DNA from: Streptomyces zingiberis
Lineage (GTDB): Bacteria > Actinomycetota > Actinomycetes > Streptomycetales > Streptomycetaceae
Length of the DNA: 64,000 bases
Assembly (NCBI RefSeq): GCF_012034935.1
Contig: NZ_JAATEN010000007.1
Location: 1-64,000 of the forward strand
Direction of reading: 5' to 3'
Part shown: positions 30,774 to 39,125 of the stretch, one piece after another
Position numbering within the stretch: the first letter of the stretch is position 1
Layout: each line of letters begins with the position of its first letter
The notes under the pieces: model-generated
The model's input: the letters and a program-made list of their open reading frames with translations, nothing else
Database searches by the model: none
What the model was told of the DNA's origin: nothing
Translations under genes and position numbers: made by a program

Positions 30774-32606
30774 ATGCCAGAGAACACTTTCGAGACCGGG
30801 CCCGAAGCCCGGCCCGCGACCCGGCCCGGCGGCCCCGGCGCCACGCACGAGATCACGCACAGGAGCGCGTCCGGGAGCCCGTCCGGCCCATACGGGAGCG
30901 CACGCGGACCGGCCGGGGCGGCCGCGGCGTCAGGTGGGTATGGGGGGCACGGGGCGTCCGGACCCGCGCATGAGTCCGCGCCCGAGGGCCTGTCCGAGGG
31001 CGTTTCCGGGAAGGAGCATCCGGACACGGACGCGGACACCGAGACCGACGTGGTCGTGATCGGCGGCGGGCCCGGCGGCTACTGCGCGGCCCTGCGCGCG
31101 GCGGCCCTCGGTCTCGGCGTTCTCCTCGCCGAACACGACCCGCTCGGTACCGGGCCCCTCCACCGGGGCCGTCTCCCGGGCCGCACCCTGCTGCACACGG
31201 CCGAGCTGCTCGACGACATGGCCGAGGCGCGCCGCCGGTGGGGGGAACCCCCCGCCCTGGGGTCGCTCGACTGGCAGTCGCTGGCCCTCACCCGGGACGA
31301 TCTCGCCGCCCGCGCCCACCACCACATCACGGGACAACTGGCCCGCGCCGGGGTGCGGGTGGCGCGGGGCCCCGCCACACTCACCGGACCGCGCACGGTC
31401 CGGGTGGGCGTCACGGAGTACCGGGCCCGCCGGGGCGTCGTGCTGGCGACCGGCTCGCGTCCGCGCACGCTGCCCGGGCTGCCGCCGGACGGGCGGCGGA
31501 TCGTCACGGGGGACGACGCCTTGTTCGTACCGGCCGCCCCGGGGTCGGTGCTGGTGCTGGGCGGTGGCCGGACGGGAGTCGAGTACGCGTCCTTCCACCG
31601 CTCGCTGGGCGCTGACGTCCTGCTGGTGGAGGCGGCGGAGCGGCTGCTGCCCGGCGAGGACGCCGACCTCGGTCGCGCCCTGGAGCACGGGCTCCGTGAG
31701 CGCGGCATCGCCGTGCTGACCGGTGCCCGGCTGGAGCGCGCCGTTCCGCTCGACGACGGGGTGCGAACGGTGGTGCTCCCGGCCCGCTGCCGGCCCCTGG
31801 AGCGCCGGGTCGCCCGTCTGCTCGTCGCCGTGGGCCGGATCCCGGTGACCGACGGGCTGGGGCTCGCGGCCGCGGGGCTGGCCACCGACGCGCGGGGGCA
31901 CCTGCCGCTCGCGGACCCGGCGCGGCTGGAGACGGCGGTGCCCGGCATCCACGCCGTGGGGGACCTGCTGCCCCCGCCCTCCCCGGACCTGCCGCACGCG
32001 GCCTTCGCCGAGGGGGTGTTCGTCGCCGAGACCCTGGCAGGGCTCACCCCGCCGCCGCTGGATTACGCGGCTCTCCCGCGGATCACCTACGCCGGTCCGC
32101 AGGCGGCCTCGGTCGGCCTGACGGAGCGCCAGGCCCGGGAGCGGTACGCAGAGGTGGAGGTGTGCACGGCCCCGCTGACGGCCGGGGGCACGGCGGGGGC
32201 GGCCGGCCCGTCCGGCCTGATGAAGGTCATAACGGGGCGTTCGGGGCGGGTGCTGGGGGTCCACCTGGTGGGGCCGAGGATCTCGGAGATTCTGGGAGAG
32301 GGACGGCTCGGGGCCCGCCACGAGACCGGACCCAGGGGACCGGACCGGCGAATACCGTCCCGGTCCCCCCTCGGGCAGGTGGTCGGCGAGGCTTTCCTCT
32401 CCCTGGCCGGGCGGGGGCTGCACCGGCGCTCGGCGCGGGGCGGCGTCCGGCCGCGGGCATCAGCGCGCGGTGAGGCGGAAGGAGAGCCGCCCGAAGCTCA
32501 CCTGATCACCCGGGTGCACCACGGCCGTGTCCGTCACCCGGCGCCCGTTGACACAGGTGCCGTTGGCGGAGCCGAGGTCGCGCAGGATCCAGACCCCGGC
32601 CCGTGA
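30774..32606 (+). CDS. LPD-like flavoprotein lacking the redox cysteines
   Basis: A 610-residue protein related to dihydrolipoamide dehydrogenase. The FAD motif (VVVIGGGPGGYCAALRAAAL) starts near residue 90, the NAD motif (VLVLGGGRTGVEYA) near 258, and the interface domain is present (YAGPQAASVGLTE). The active-site CXXXXC is replaced: the two cysteine positions are Pro128 and Arg133. The C-terminal HXHPTXXE is also gone, although GEAFLSLAGRGLH aligns after it. So lipoamide chemistry is excluded; a diaphorase or a regulatory flavoprotein is possible. The first 85 residues are low complexity and the start is uncertain (ATG 30714 is an alternative). The last 147 bp overlap the convergent FHA gene. 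Confidence 0.75.
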   Translation: MPENTFETGPEARPATRPGGPGATHEITHRSASGSPSGPYGSARGPAGAAAASGGYGGHGASGPAHESAPEGLSEGVSGKEHPDTDADTETDVVVIGGGPGGYCAALRAAALGLGVLLAEHDPLGTGPLHRGRLPGRTLLHTAELLDDMAEARRRWGEPPALGSLDWQSLALTRDDLAARAHHHITGQLARAGVRVARGPATLTGPRTVRVGVTEYRARRGVVLATGSRPRTLPGLPPDGRRIVTGDDALFVPAAPGSVLVLGGGRTGVEYASFHRSLGADVLLVEAAERLLPGEDADLGRALEHGLRERGIAVLTGARLERAVPLDDGVRTVVLPARCRPLERRVARLLVAVGRIPVTDGLGLAAAGLATDARGHLPLADPARLETAVPGIHAVGDLLPPPSPDLPHAAFAEGVFVAETLAGLTPPPLDYAALPRITYAGPQAASVGLTERQARERYAEVEVCTAPLTAGGTAGAAGPSGLMKVITGRSGRVLGVHLVGPRISEILGEGRLGARHETGPRGPDRRIPSRSPLGQVVGEAFLSLAGRGLHRRSARGGVRPRASARGEAEGEPPEAHLITRVHHGRVRHPAPVDTGAVGGAEVAQDPDPGP

Positions 32607-33029
32607 AACGAGTTCGGCGTGGAAGCGGGAGACGGTCTGGTCGCCGAGGCGCAGGCCGTTGGAGGGCTCCCGCCCGATGCTCAGCGGATGCGGACCAGGC
32701 TCGGGAAGCAGCAGCGGCGGCAGCCGCTCGGTCTGCCAGGCCCGGCGCAGCCGCAGCCCGAAGGAGGAGACGGCCGCGACCGAACCGAACAGGAACCGGG
32801 AGAACCTGCCCTCGTTCGGCAGGTCGGCGGTCAGGGCACGCAGTTCGTCCGGCCCCCGGGCGGCGAGGGCCAGCTCCATCCGCCGCAGGAAGGTGTCCTG
32901 GGACAACCGCCCCTCCGCCGCGCCCTCCCGGAGCCGGCTGATGGCGCGGTCCCGGTCCGCGTCCGACACCCGGGCAGGTCCCCGCGGGAGATGGTCCGGG
33001 CCGGGCTGGAGCTCATGGGACGGCGTCAC
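32460..33029 (-). CDS. DUF1707 and FHA domain protein
   Basis: A 189-residue protein. Residues 18-72 are a DUF1707 domain (RVSDADRDRAISRLREGAAE, LSQDTFLRRMELALAAR). Residues 110-185 form a forkhead-associated domain with all key positions: LSIGREPSN, VSRFHAEL and DLGSANGTCVNG. FHA domains bind phosphothreonine, so it is probably a reader of Ser/Thr kinase signalling. GTG 33029 is used because the DUF1707 domain begins shortly after it; GACAAT ends 7 bp upstream, so the mRNA may be leaderless. Its 3-prime end is antisense to the tail of the LPD-like reading frame. Confidence 0.85.
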   Translation of the reverse strand: MTPSHELQPGPDHLPRGPARVSDADRDRAISRLREGAAEGRLSQDTFLRRMELALAARGPDELRALTADLPNEGRFSRFLFGSVAAVSSFGLRLRRAWQTERLPPLLLPEPGPHPLSIGREPSNGLRLGDQTVSRFHAELVSRAGVWILRDLGSANGTCVNGRRVTDTAVVHPGDQVSFGRLSFRLTAR

Positions 33030-33281
33030 AAGGGTGATTGTCCGATCAGCGGCCCACACGTGTCCAGTGCGAGCAATCACGGCGGGTGGCGGGCGGGCGG
33101 TGCTCCGCAGGACCGCACGAAGGGTGCGAGGGGCGCGGCCGACGGGGCGGCGACACGGTGGGGAGGTGGCGCGGTGACGCCGCCCGACGGAAGCGAGGCG
33201 GGGAAGGAGAAGCAGGACCGGCGGAACACGGAACCGCCGGGAGCCACGTCCATGGCCCAAGCCGCGGACGGTGCGCGGACT

Positions 33282-33335
33282 GCGGAAGCCGCGGAAGCTG
33301 CGGAAGCTGTGGAAGCCGCGGAAGCTGTGAGAACC
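33282..33335. repeat. 9-bp tandem repeat (GCGGAAGCT type) before treZ
   Basis: Units at 33282, 33291, 33300, 33309 and 33318 (GCGGAAGCY or GTGGAAGCC) plus a degenerate unit at 33327, ending directly before the treZ ribosome site (GAAGGAGAGG). Confidence 0.9.
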
Positions 33336-33352
33336 GAGGGGAAGGAGAGGCC

Positions 33353-35194
33353 GTGGACTTCGAAGTGTGGGCGCCGGCGGCGGGAGCCGTCGCGCTGCAC
33401 GTGGGAGAGGCCGAGGGGCCGGTGGTCGCCATGGAACGCGACCCCGTCCGCCCGGGCTGGTGGCGGGCCGAGGCCCCGGCGGCGGACGGCACCCGCTACG
33501 GATTCGCCCTCGACGGCGGCCCGGTGCGCCCCGATCCCCGGGCGCGGCGCCTGCCGGACGGGCCGGGCGCGATGGGCGCGGTCGTGGACCACTCCCTTTT
33601 CCGCTGGGACCGGCCCTGGTACGGACGGCCGTTGCCCGGTGCCGTGCTGTACGAACTGCACATCGGGACCTTCACCCCGGAAGGCACCTTCGACGCGGCG
33701 GCCCGCAAGCTGGCGCACCTGGCGGAACTGGGCGTCACCCACGTCGAGCTGATGCCGGTCTGCTCCTTCCCCGGTACCCACGGCTGGGGTTACGACGGCG
33801 TGGCGCCCTGGGCGGTGCACGAGCCGTACGGCGGTCCACCGGGGCTGAAGCGGTTCGTCGACGCGGCGCACGGGCACGGGCTGGGGGTCGTCCTGGACGT
33901 GGTGCACAACCACCTCGGCCCCTCGGGCAACCACCTCCCCGAGTTCGGCCCCTACTTCACCGAGCGCCACCACACACCGTGGGGGGCGGCGGTGAACCTC
34001 GACGCCCCGGGCTCCGACGAGGTCCGTGCCTACTTCCTCGGCAGCGCCCTGGCCTGGCTGCGCGACTACCGGATCGACGGTCTCCGGCTCGACGCGGTGC
34101 ACGCCCTGCGCGACGACCGGGCCCGCCACTTCCTCGCGGAACTCTCGGAGGCCGTGGACGCGCTGGCGGCGCAGACCGGACGGCCGCTGTTCCTGGTCGC
34201 CGAGTCGGATCTCAACGACCCGCGCACCACCGGCCCCCGCCCGGGGGGCCACGGGATCCACGCCCAGTGGAACGACGACTTCCACCACGCCCTGCACACC
34301 GCGCTCACGGGCGAGAGCCAGGGCTACTACGCGGACTTCGCCCGGGACCCGCTGGCGGCCCTGGCGAAGACCCTCTCCGGGGGCTTCTTCCACGACGGCT
34401 GCTGGTCCGGGTTCCGCGAGCGCACCCACGGGGCCGGGCTCGACCCGCGCGCCACCCCGGCGTACCGGCTGCTGGCCTACGCCCAGACCCATGACCAGGT
34501 GGGCAACCGGGCCCTGGGGGACCGCAGGGCCGCCGGCCTCTCCCCCGGTCTGCTGGCCTGCTCCGCCGCGCTGGTGCTGATGTCCCCGTTCACACCGATG
34601 CTGTTCATGGGCGAGGAGTGGGGCGCGCGTACACCCTGGGGGTACTTCACCGACCACCCGGACCCGGAGCTGGCGGAGGCCGTACGGCGGGGCAGACGGC
34701 GGGAGTTCGCCTCCCACGGCTGGGCCGAGGAGGAGATCCCCGACCCGCAGTCCCCGGCGACCCGCGACCGCAGTGTGCTCGACTGGGACGAGCCGGGCCA
34801 CGCCGTCCACGCCCGGCTGCTCTCCTGGCACCGGGAGCTGATCGCACTGCGCCGGTCCCGCCCGGAGCCGTCCGGCCCGGACCTCTCGACCGTTCGCGTC
34901 ACCTACGACCGTGAGGCGCGCTGGCTCTGCCTCACCCGTGGTGCCCTGCGGACCGTGGTCAACCTCTCCTCCGACGGTGCGGCCCGGATCCCGGCCGCGG
35001 CCCCGCACGCGGAGGTGCTGGCCGCCTGGCACCCCTGCGACCCGCCGGGGGCGGACGGCGCGGTGCGGCTGCCTCCGGAGTCCGTGGCGGTCCTGGCGGT
35101 GCCCCCGGCGGGCCGAGCCGTGCGCCATCGGCCGGCGGATGCCGGGAGCGGCGCGCCGCCGGACCGGCGGCCCCTCGGGGGAACCGCGCCATGA
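33353..35194 (+). CDS. treZ: Malto-oligosyltrehalose trehalohydrolase
   Basis: A 613-residue GH13 enzyme that releases trehalose from maltooligosyl-trehalose made by TreY. The N-terminal domain starts MDFEVWAPAAGAVALHV. Catalytic motifs are VLDVVHNHLGP, GLRLDAVHAL (nucleophile), LVAESDLNDPR (acid/base) and THDQVGNRALGDR. GTG 33353 follows GAAGGAGAGG by 6 bp. A 9-bp repeat array lies immediately upstream. It is separated from treY by the LysR, LPD-like and FHA genes, whereas treY and treZ are often adjacent in other bacteria. Confidence 0.94.
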   Translation: MDFEVWAPAAGAVALHVGEAEGPVVAMERDPVRPGWWRAEAPAADGTRYGFALDGGPVRPDPRARRLPDGPGAMGAVVDHSLFRWDRPWYGRPLPGAVLYELHIGTFTPEGTFDAAARKLAHLAELGVTHVELMPVCSFPGTHGWGYDGVAPWAVHEPYGGPPGLKRFVDAAHGHGLGVVLDVVHNHLGPSGNHLPEFGPYFTERHHTPWGAAVNLDAPGSDEVRAYFLGSALAWLRDYRIDGLRLDAVHALRDDRARHFLAELSEAVDALAAQTGRPLFLVAESDLNDPRTTGPRPGGHGIHAQWNDDFHHALHTALTGESQGYYADFARDPLAALAKTLSGGFFHDGCWSGFRERTHGAGLDPRATPAYRLLAYAQTHDQVGNRALGDRRAAGLSPGLLACSAALVLMSPFTPMLFMGEEWGARTPWGYFTDHPDPELAEAVRRGRRREFASHGWAEEEIPDPQSPATRDRSVLDWDEPGHAVHARLLSWHRELIALRRSRPEPSGPDLSTVRVTYDREARWLCLTRGALRTVVNLSSDGAARIPAAAPHAEVLAAWHPCDPPGADGAVRLPPESVAVLAVPPAGRAVRHRPADAGSGAPPDRRPLGGTAP

Positions 35195-35220
35195 CGGGGC
35201 GGGCACACCGGCGCCGCCCC

Positions 35221-35241
35221 CGCGGACGGGCGGAGTCCGCG
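35221..35241. terminator. Weak hairpin after treZ
   Basis: CGCGGAC, a 7-nt loop and GTCCGCG form a 7-bp stem 27 bp after the treZ stop and 76 bp after the convergent msrB stop. Confidence 0.4.
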
Positions 35242-35316
35242 CCGGCGGACACGGCGGCCCCGGCCCTCGCCCTCCTGGCGCGGGCCCGTCCGGGAAGGCG
35301 CGTCAGCCCCGCACGG

Positions 35317-35727
35317 TCAGCTCTCGTCGGCGGGGGCCAGCCGCAGGGAGATGGAGTTGATGCAGTACCGCTGGTCGGTCGGGGTCGGGTAGCCCTCACC
35401 GGAGAAGACGTGGCCGAGGTGCGAGCCGCAGCGGGCACAGCGCACCTCGGTGCGGACCATGCCGTGCGAGCGGTCCTCCACCAGTTCGACCGCGTCGGAG
35501 TCCTTCGGGTCGAAGAAGCTCGGCCAGCCGCAGTGCGACGCGAACTTGGTGCCGGAGCGGAAGAGCTCGGCGCCGCAGGCCCGGCAGGAGTAGACGCCCT
35601 CGGTCGTGGTGTCGGTGTACTCCCCGGTGTGGGCGGGCTCGGTGCCGGCCTGGCGGAGTACGGCGTACTCGGCCGGGGACAGCTCCGCGCGCCACTGCTC
35701 GTCGGTCTTCTCGATCTCGTACGGCAT
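35317..35727 (-). CDS. msrB: Peptide-methionine (R)-S-oxide reductase
   Basis: A 136-residue MsrB. The two zinc CXXC pairs (SCRACG and RCARCG), the substrate-binding HCGWPSFFD and GSHLGHVF, and the catalytic cysteine in [11 protein letters not shown] are all present. It reduces R-methionine sulfoxide in proteins with thioredoxin. ATG 35727 follows GAGGAGAGGA and gives the family-typical start [19 protein letters not shown] hairpin separates it from murC upstream on the same strand. Confidence 0.96.
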   Translation of the reverse strand: MPYEIEKTDEQWRAELSPAEYAVLRQAGTEPAHTGEYTDTTTEGVYSCRACGAELFRSGTKFASHCGWPSFFDPKDSDAVELVEDRSHGMVRTEVRCARCGSHLGHVFSGEGYPTPTDQRYCINSISLRLAPADES

Positions 35728-35849
35728 CTGCGGGGTCCTCTCCTCGTGCCTGTGTTCCGTACCGGCGGCCGGGCGCCGGGGCTCGCGGGGCCGCCCGGCA
35801 CCCGTGGCGCCGGTGCGCGCCACCGCGTGGTGCCGACGTTCCCCGCCGG

Positions 35850-35868
35850 CGGCGGGCGGTGCCCGCCG
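35850..35868 (-). terminator. Terminator hairpin after murC
   Basis: CGGCGGGC, loop GGT and GCCCGCCG form a perfect 8-bp stem about 40 bp after the murC stop. A second hairpin (CCGTCC, GTG, GGACGG) lies between it and the stop at 35876-35890. Confidence 0.6.
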
Positions 35869-35908
35869 GACCGGTCCGTCCGTGGGACGGTGCCCGGCCG
35901 GAGCGGGC

Positions 35909-37315
35909 TCAGTCCGCGAGCCGGGCCAGGATCCTCGGCCCCAGCTCGGTGACGTCACCGGCCCCCATGGTGAGAACCAGATCACCGGGCCGGGCCATTC
36001 CCGCGATCAGCTCCGGCACGGCCTCCATGGAGTGCTCGGCGCGCGCGTCGGCCCCCTTGGCGATGGCCGCGTCGATGATCAGATCGCTGGTGACCCCGGG
36101 CACCGGGTCCTCGCGGGCCGGGTAGATGTCGAGCACGACGGAGGAGTCGGCGAGGGTGAGCGCCTCGCCCATCTCGATGCCCAGTTCCTGGGTACGGCTG
36201 AAGAGGTGCGGCTGGAAGACGACGAGGACCCGGCCGTCACCGGCGCTGCCGCGGATGGCCTCCAGGTCGGCGGCGATCTCGGTGGGGTGGTGCGCGTAGG
36301 AGTCGATGACCTGGACGCCCGCGGCGGTCCCCTGGAGCTGGAGGCGGCGCTTGACGCCGGTGTAGCTGCCGAGGGCCGCGGCGAGTTCGTCCGGGGCGAG
36401 TCCGAGGGCGGCGCCGGCGGCGAGCGCGGCGACGGCGTTGCCCGCGTAGTGGCGGCCGGGCACCGAGACGGTGAAGGTCAGCGCCCGCCCGTCCAGCAGC
36501 ACGGTGACATCGCTGGTCAGCCCCCGGGGGTTGATGTTGACGATGCGGATGTCGGCGTCCTCGGCCTCCCCGTAGGTGACGATCCGCAGATTCTGGCCGG
36601 GCCGTGGAGCGTCGGCCACGCGGCTGCGCAGCTCACGCGCGCCGGGCTGGTCGGCGGAGATCACCAGCGTGCCGCCGGGCCGGATGCATCCGGCGAACAC
36701 CTGGAAGGACTCGTAGATCTCCTCCAGGGACGCGTAGTTGGCGTGGTGGTCCAGCTCCACGTTGAGGACGATCGCCACCTCGGGGTCGTAGCTGTGGAAG
36801 CTGCGGTCGCTCTCGTCCGCCTCGGCGACGAAGATCTCCCCGGTGCCGTGCAGGGCGTTGGACCCGGGCAGGTCCAGGTCCCCGCCGATGGCGTAGGAGG
36901 GCTCCAGGCCGAGGGAGCCGAAGGCGACGGCGAGCATCGAGGTGGTGGTGGTTTTGCCGTGGGTACCGGCCACGGCCACCGGGCGGAGCCCCTCCATGAG
37001 GCCGGCGAGGGCGTCGGAGCGGTGGATCACCGGGAGGCCGCGCCCGGCGGCCTCGGCCAGCTCGGGATTGTCGGGCCGGATGGCGCTGGAGACGACCACG
37101 CAGCTCGCGTCGTCCGCGAGGTGCCCGGCGGCGTGCCCGATGTGCACGGTGACTCCGAGCGCGCGCAGTGCGCCGGCCGTGGCGGAGTCCCGTGCGTCGC
37201 TGCCCGCCACCCGTGCCCCGCGCATGGCGAGGATCTTCGCGATCCCCGACATTCCCGCGCCGCCGATGCCGATGAAGTGCGGGCGGTCCATGGCGGACGG
37301 GACAGCGGATGCCAT
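35909..37315 (-). CDS. murC: UDP-N-acetylmuramate-L-alanine ligase
   Basis: A 468-residue Mur ligase that adds L-alanine to UDP-MurNAc in peptidoglycan precursor synthesis. Motifs: [17 protein letters not shown] (UDP-binding fold), [15 protein letters not shown] (ATP loop), [21 protein letters not shown] and [10 protein letters not shown]. The signature is MurC rather than Mpl. It is not in the division/cell-wall cluster here, so it may be one of two murC copies, as in some streptomycetes. It lies 69 bp downstream of the small gene at 37385-37852 and is probably co-transcribed. Confidence 0.95.
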   Translation of the reverse strand: MASAVPSAMDRPHFIGIGGAGMSGIAKILAMRGARVAGSDARDSATAGALRALGVTVHIGHAAGHLADDASCVVVSSAIRPDNPELAEAAGRGLPVIHRSDALAGLMEGLRPVAVAGTHGKTTTTSMLAVAFGSLGLEPSYAIGGDLDLPGSNALHGTGEIFVAEADESDRSFHSYDPEVAIVLNVELDHHANYASLEEIYESFQVFAGCIRPGGTLVISADQPGARELRSRVADAPRPGQNLRIVTYGEAEDADIRIVNINPRGLTSDVTVLLDGRALTFTVSVPGRHYAGNAVAALAAGAALGLAPDELAAALGSYTGVKRRLQLQGTAAGVQVIDSYAHHPTEIAADLEAIRGSAGDGRVLVVFQPHLFSRTQELGIEMGEALTLADSSVVLDIYPAREDPVPGVTSDLIIDAAIAKGADARAEHSMEAVPELIAGMARPGDLVLTMGAGDVTELGPRILARLAD

Positions 37316-37384
37316 GCGCGTTTCTCCTGGTCTCCTGGGTCGCCGCGGGCCCCGACGGGCCCGGTGTGCGTAAGCGGCCTCAGC

Positions 37385-37852
37385 CTATGCGGTGTGGGCG
37401 TACAGCTTGAGCACCGGGACACCCACCTTGTGCCGGGCGCGGGAGGACCAGTCGCGGTGGAAGAACTCCTCGACCAGGCGGGGCGCGGTGAGCACCAGGA
37501 CCTCGTCGGCGCCCGTCTGCTCGACGACGCCTCTCAGCAGGTCGAGCGGATGTTCCTCGACGATCTGCCCGACCGCCTCGGCGCCGGCCGCGCGCAGCGC
37601 CTCCAGGGAGTCGGCCAGGGCGCGCTCCGCCGGGTCACGGGCCTCGCCCCCCTCCGGTTCGGCGGTCTCCCGCGCCGCGCGGCCCAGCTCGCCGAGCGCG
37701 ACGTCGTCCAGGGCCCGGAGCAGCCGGTCCTGGTCGCCGTGCGGCTGCATCAGGACGACGAAGGCGACGGGTTCCGCGCCGTGGAGCGTGGTGACGAGCT
37801 CCACGTCGGCGGGCACCAGTGGCTTCTCGATCATGAGTACGGAGGTGAACAC
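37385..37852 (-). CDS. Conserved actinobacterial protein upstream of murC
   Basis: A 155-residue protein (MIEKPLVPADVELVTTLHG, VAFVVLMQPHGDQDRLLRALDDVALGE, HPLDLLRGVVEQTGADEVLVLTAPRLVEEFFHRDWSSRARHKVG in part). Orthologues are often labelled indole-3-glycerol phosphate synthase in streptomycete genomes, but no TrpC barrel motif is visible and the length is too short. The alternating beta/alpha pattern recalls a universal-stress-like fold. GTG 37852 follows GAAGAAGGG. Synteny with murC is the best clue; function unknown. Confidence 0.8.
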   Translation of the reverse strand: MFTSVLMIEKPLVPADVELVTTLHGAEPVAFVVLMQPHGDQDRLLRALDDVALGELGRAARETAEPEGGEARDPAERALADSLEALRAAGAEAVGQIVEEHPLDLLRGVVEQTGADEVLVLTAPRLVEEFFHRDWSSRARHKVGVPVLKLYAHTA

Positions 37853-37901
37853 GGGGCGCCCTTCTTCCTCGCGGGCCCGAGGCCCTAAAGAAACCATCCT
37901 G

Positions 37902-37937
37902 CCCCGTGCGTGTTCACACGGGGTGCGTACACACGGG
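37902..37937. promoter_or_regulatory. Tandem quasi-palindromes upstream of the murC operon
   Basis: GTGCGTGTTCACACGGG (37906-37922) is followed at once by GTGCGTACACACGGG (37923-37937); the first copy also pairs as CCCCGTG/CACGGGG (37902-37923). The pair lies 50-85 bp before the minus-strand start at 37852 and could be a double operator or a terminator of the reductase gene. Confidence 0.5.
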
Positions 37938-38054
37938 TCCGGCCTGCGGGACCGAGCGGAACGATAACCCCCGGTGGTGGATCGGCCACCGCCACCCGGC
38001 GTCCCGGGCGAGCCCCCAGGCCCCTCCCCCTCCCCGTGACCCGCCGGTCGCCAT

Positions 38055-38942
38055 TCATCCCCGTGCGTCCGGCCCGTCTCCCCGCACCCGCCGGTAGCGG
38101 GTGAAGAGATATCCGTCCTCCTCCAGGACCGACGCCAGAGCGAATCGTTCCGGCACGGCCATCGCGGGGCCCGCCGTGATCCGGGGCGCGGCCCCCGCGG
38201 TGACCACGGGGGCCACCGTCAGGCACAGCTCGTCCAGCACCCCGGCCGCGGCGAACCCGCCGAGCAGCCGCGGGCCCCCCTCGGTGAGCTGGCGGGCCAT
38301 CCCCCGCCCGGCGAGCGCCCGCACGGCCGCCGCCGGGTCCACGCCCTCGCCCGGCCCCGCCGTCACCACGTCCGCGCCCGCCTCCCGCGCGCGCCGGACC
38401 CGCTCGGGGTGGCGGGCGGCGGCGGCCTCCCCGGTGAGGACGAGGGTGGGGACCGCCGGTGCGGTGAAGAGCGGCAGCGTCCAGTCCAGCTCCAGTCCCG
38501 TGCTGACCACCGCTATCGCCGGTGCGGGCGGCTGCCCCAGCGCCGCCCGGCGCTCCGCGAACGCCTCCCGGGCCCGGGCCGGGCGGTATCCCTCGGCCCG
38601 GGCCGTCTCCGCCCCGACGATCACGACATCGGCCAGGGCCCGCAGCACCCCGAAGATCCGCATGTCCGCGGTGGAGGACAGCGGCTGGGAGCGGCCGCCG
38701 TGGTGCGCCGCCCCGTCGAGCGAGGCGACCATGTTGCCCCGCAGCCACGCCCCGCCACCTGTCCCGCCGGGAGAGCCGCCGGGGGATCCGCCGGGGGATT
38801 CGCCGGGATAGGCGTAGGCCTCGGCGAGTTCGTCCAGGCCCCAGGTACGCCCGGCGTGCGGGGGCCGTGGCTCGCGCGGTTCGTGCGGTCCGTGCAGGTC
38901 AGCCGCGTCGGACTCGGCCGTCGGGGGGAACAGGCGTCGCAT
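38055..38942 (-). CDS. RibD-like pyrimidine reductase family protein
   Basis: A 295-residue dihydrofolate-reductase-fold protein of the RibD C-terminal type. The conserved stretch starts at WLRGNMVASLDGAAHHGGRSQPLSS and continues with DVVIVGAETARAEGY, a domain centre TEGGPRLLGGFAAAGVLDEL and the end segment EEDGYLFTRYR. Members reduce the ribosyl side chain of flavin precursors or related pteridines with NADPH; the substrate here is unknown. Residues 45-61 contain a GSPG-type repeat encoded by 12-bp units. It is divergent from the ZapE gene. Confidence 0.85.
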   Translation of the reverse strand: MRRLFPPTAESDAADLHGPHEPREPRPPHAGRTWGLDELAEAYAYPGESPGGSPGGSPGGTGGGAWLRGNMVASLDGAAHHGGRSQPLSSTADMRIFGVLRALADVVIVGAETARAEGYRPARAREAFAERRAALGQPPAPAIAVVSTGLELDWTLPLFTAPAVPTLVLTGEAAAARHPERVRRAREAGADVVTAGPGEGVDPAAAVRALAGRGMARQLTEGGPRLLGGFAAAGVLDELCLTVAPVVTAGAAPRITAGPAMAVPERFALASVLEEDGYLFTRYRRVRGDGPDARG

Positions 38943-39111
38943 GCCGGGCAGTCTTTCACGCCCGCCGAGGGGTGTTCCGGGGCGCGCGAGGCACCGCCGG
39001 CGACGGCGGAAGCTCCGCCCCGGGCCCGCCTCCGCGCGGGGCGCCCGCGCCGCGGTGCGCGCGGGACCGCGCTGCGGCAGGACGGGGGCCCTGCCCGGAC
39101 GGGCGTGCGGT

Positions 39112-39117
39112 TACGCT
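39112..39117 (+). promoter_or_regulatory. Probable leaderless -10 element for zapE
   Basis: TACGCT lies 8 bp before the GTG start at 39126, so the transcript probably starts at or near the first codon. No clear -35 element is seen. Confidence 0.45.
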
Positions 39118-39125
39118 GGTGTGTC

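Noticed and set aside
37385..37852. Annotation as indole-3-glycerol phosphate synthase
   Set aside because: The 155-residue protein lacks TrpC active-site motifs and is far too short for that barrel enzyme.
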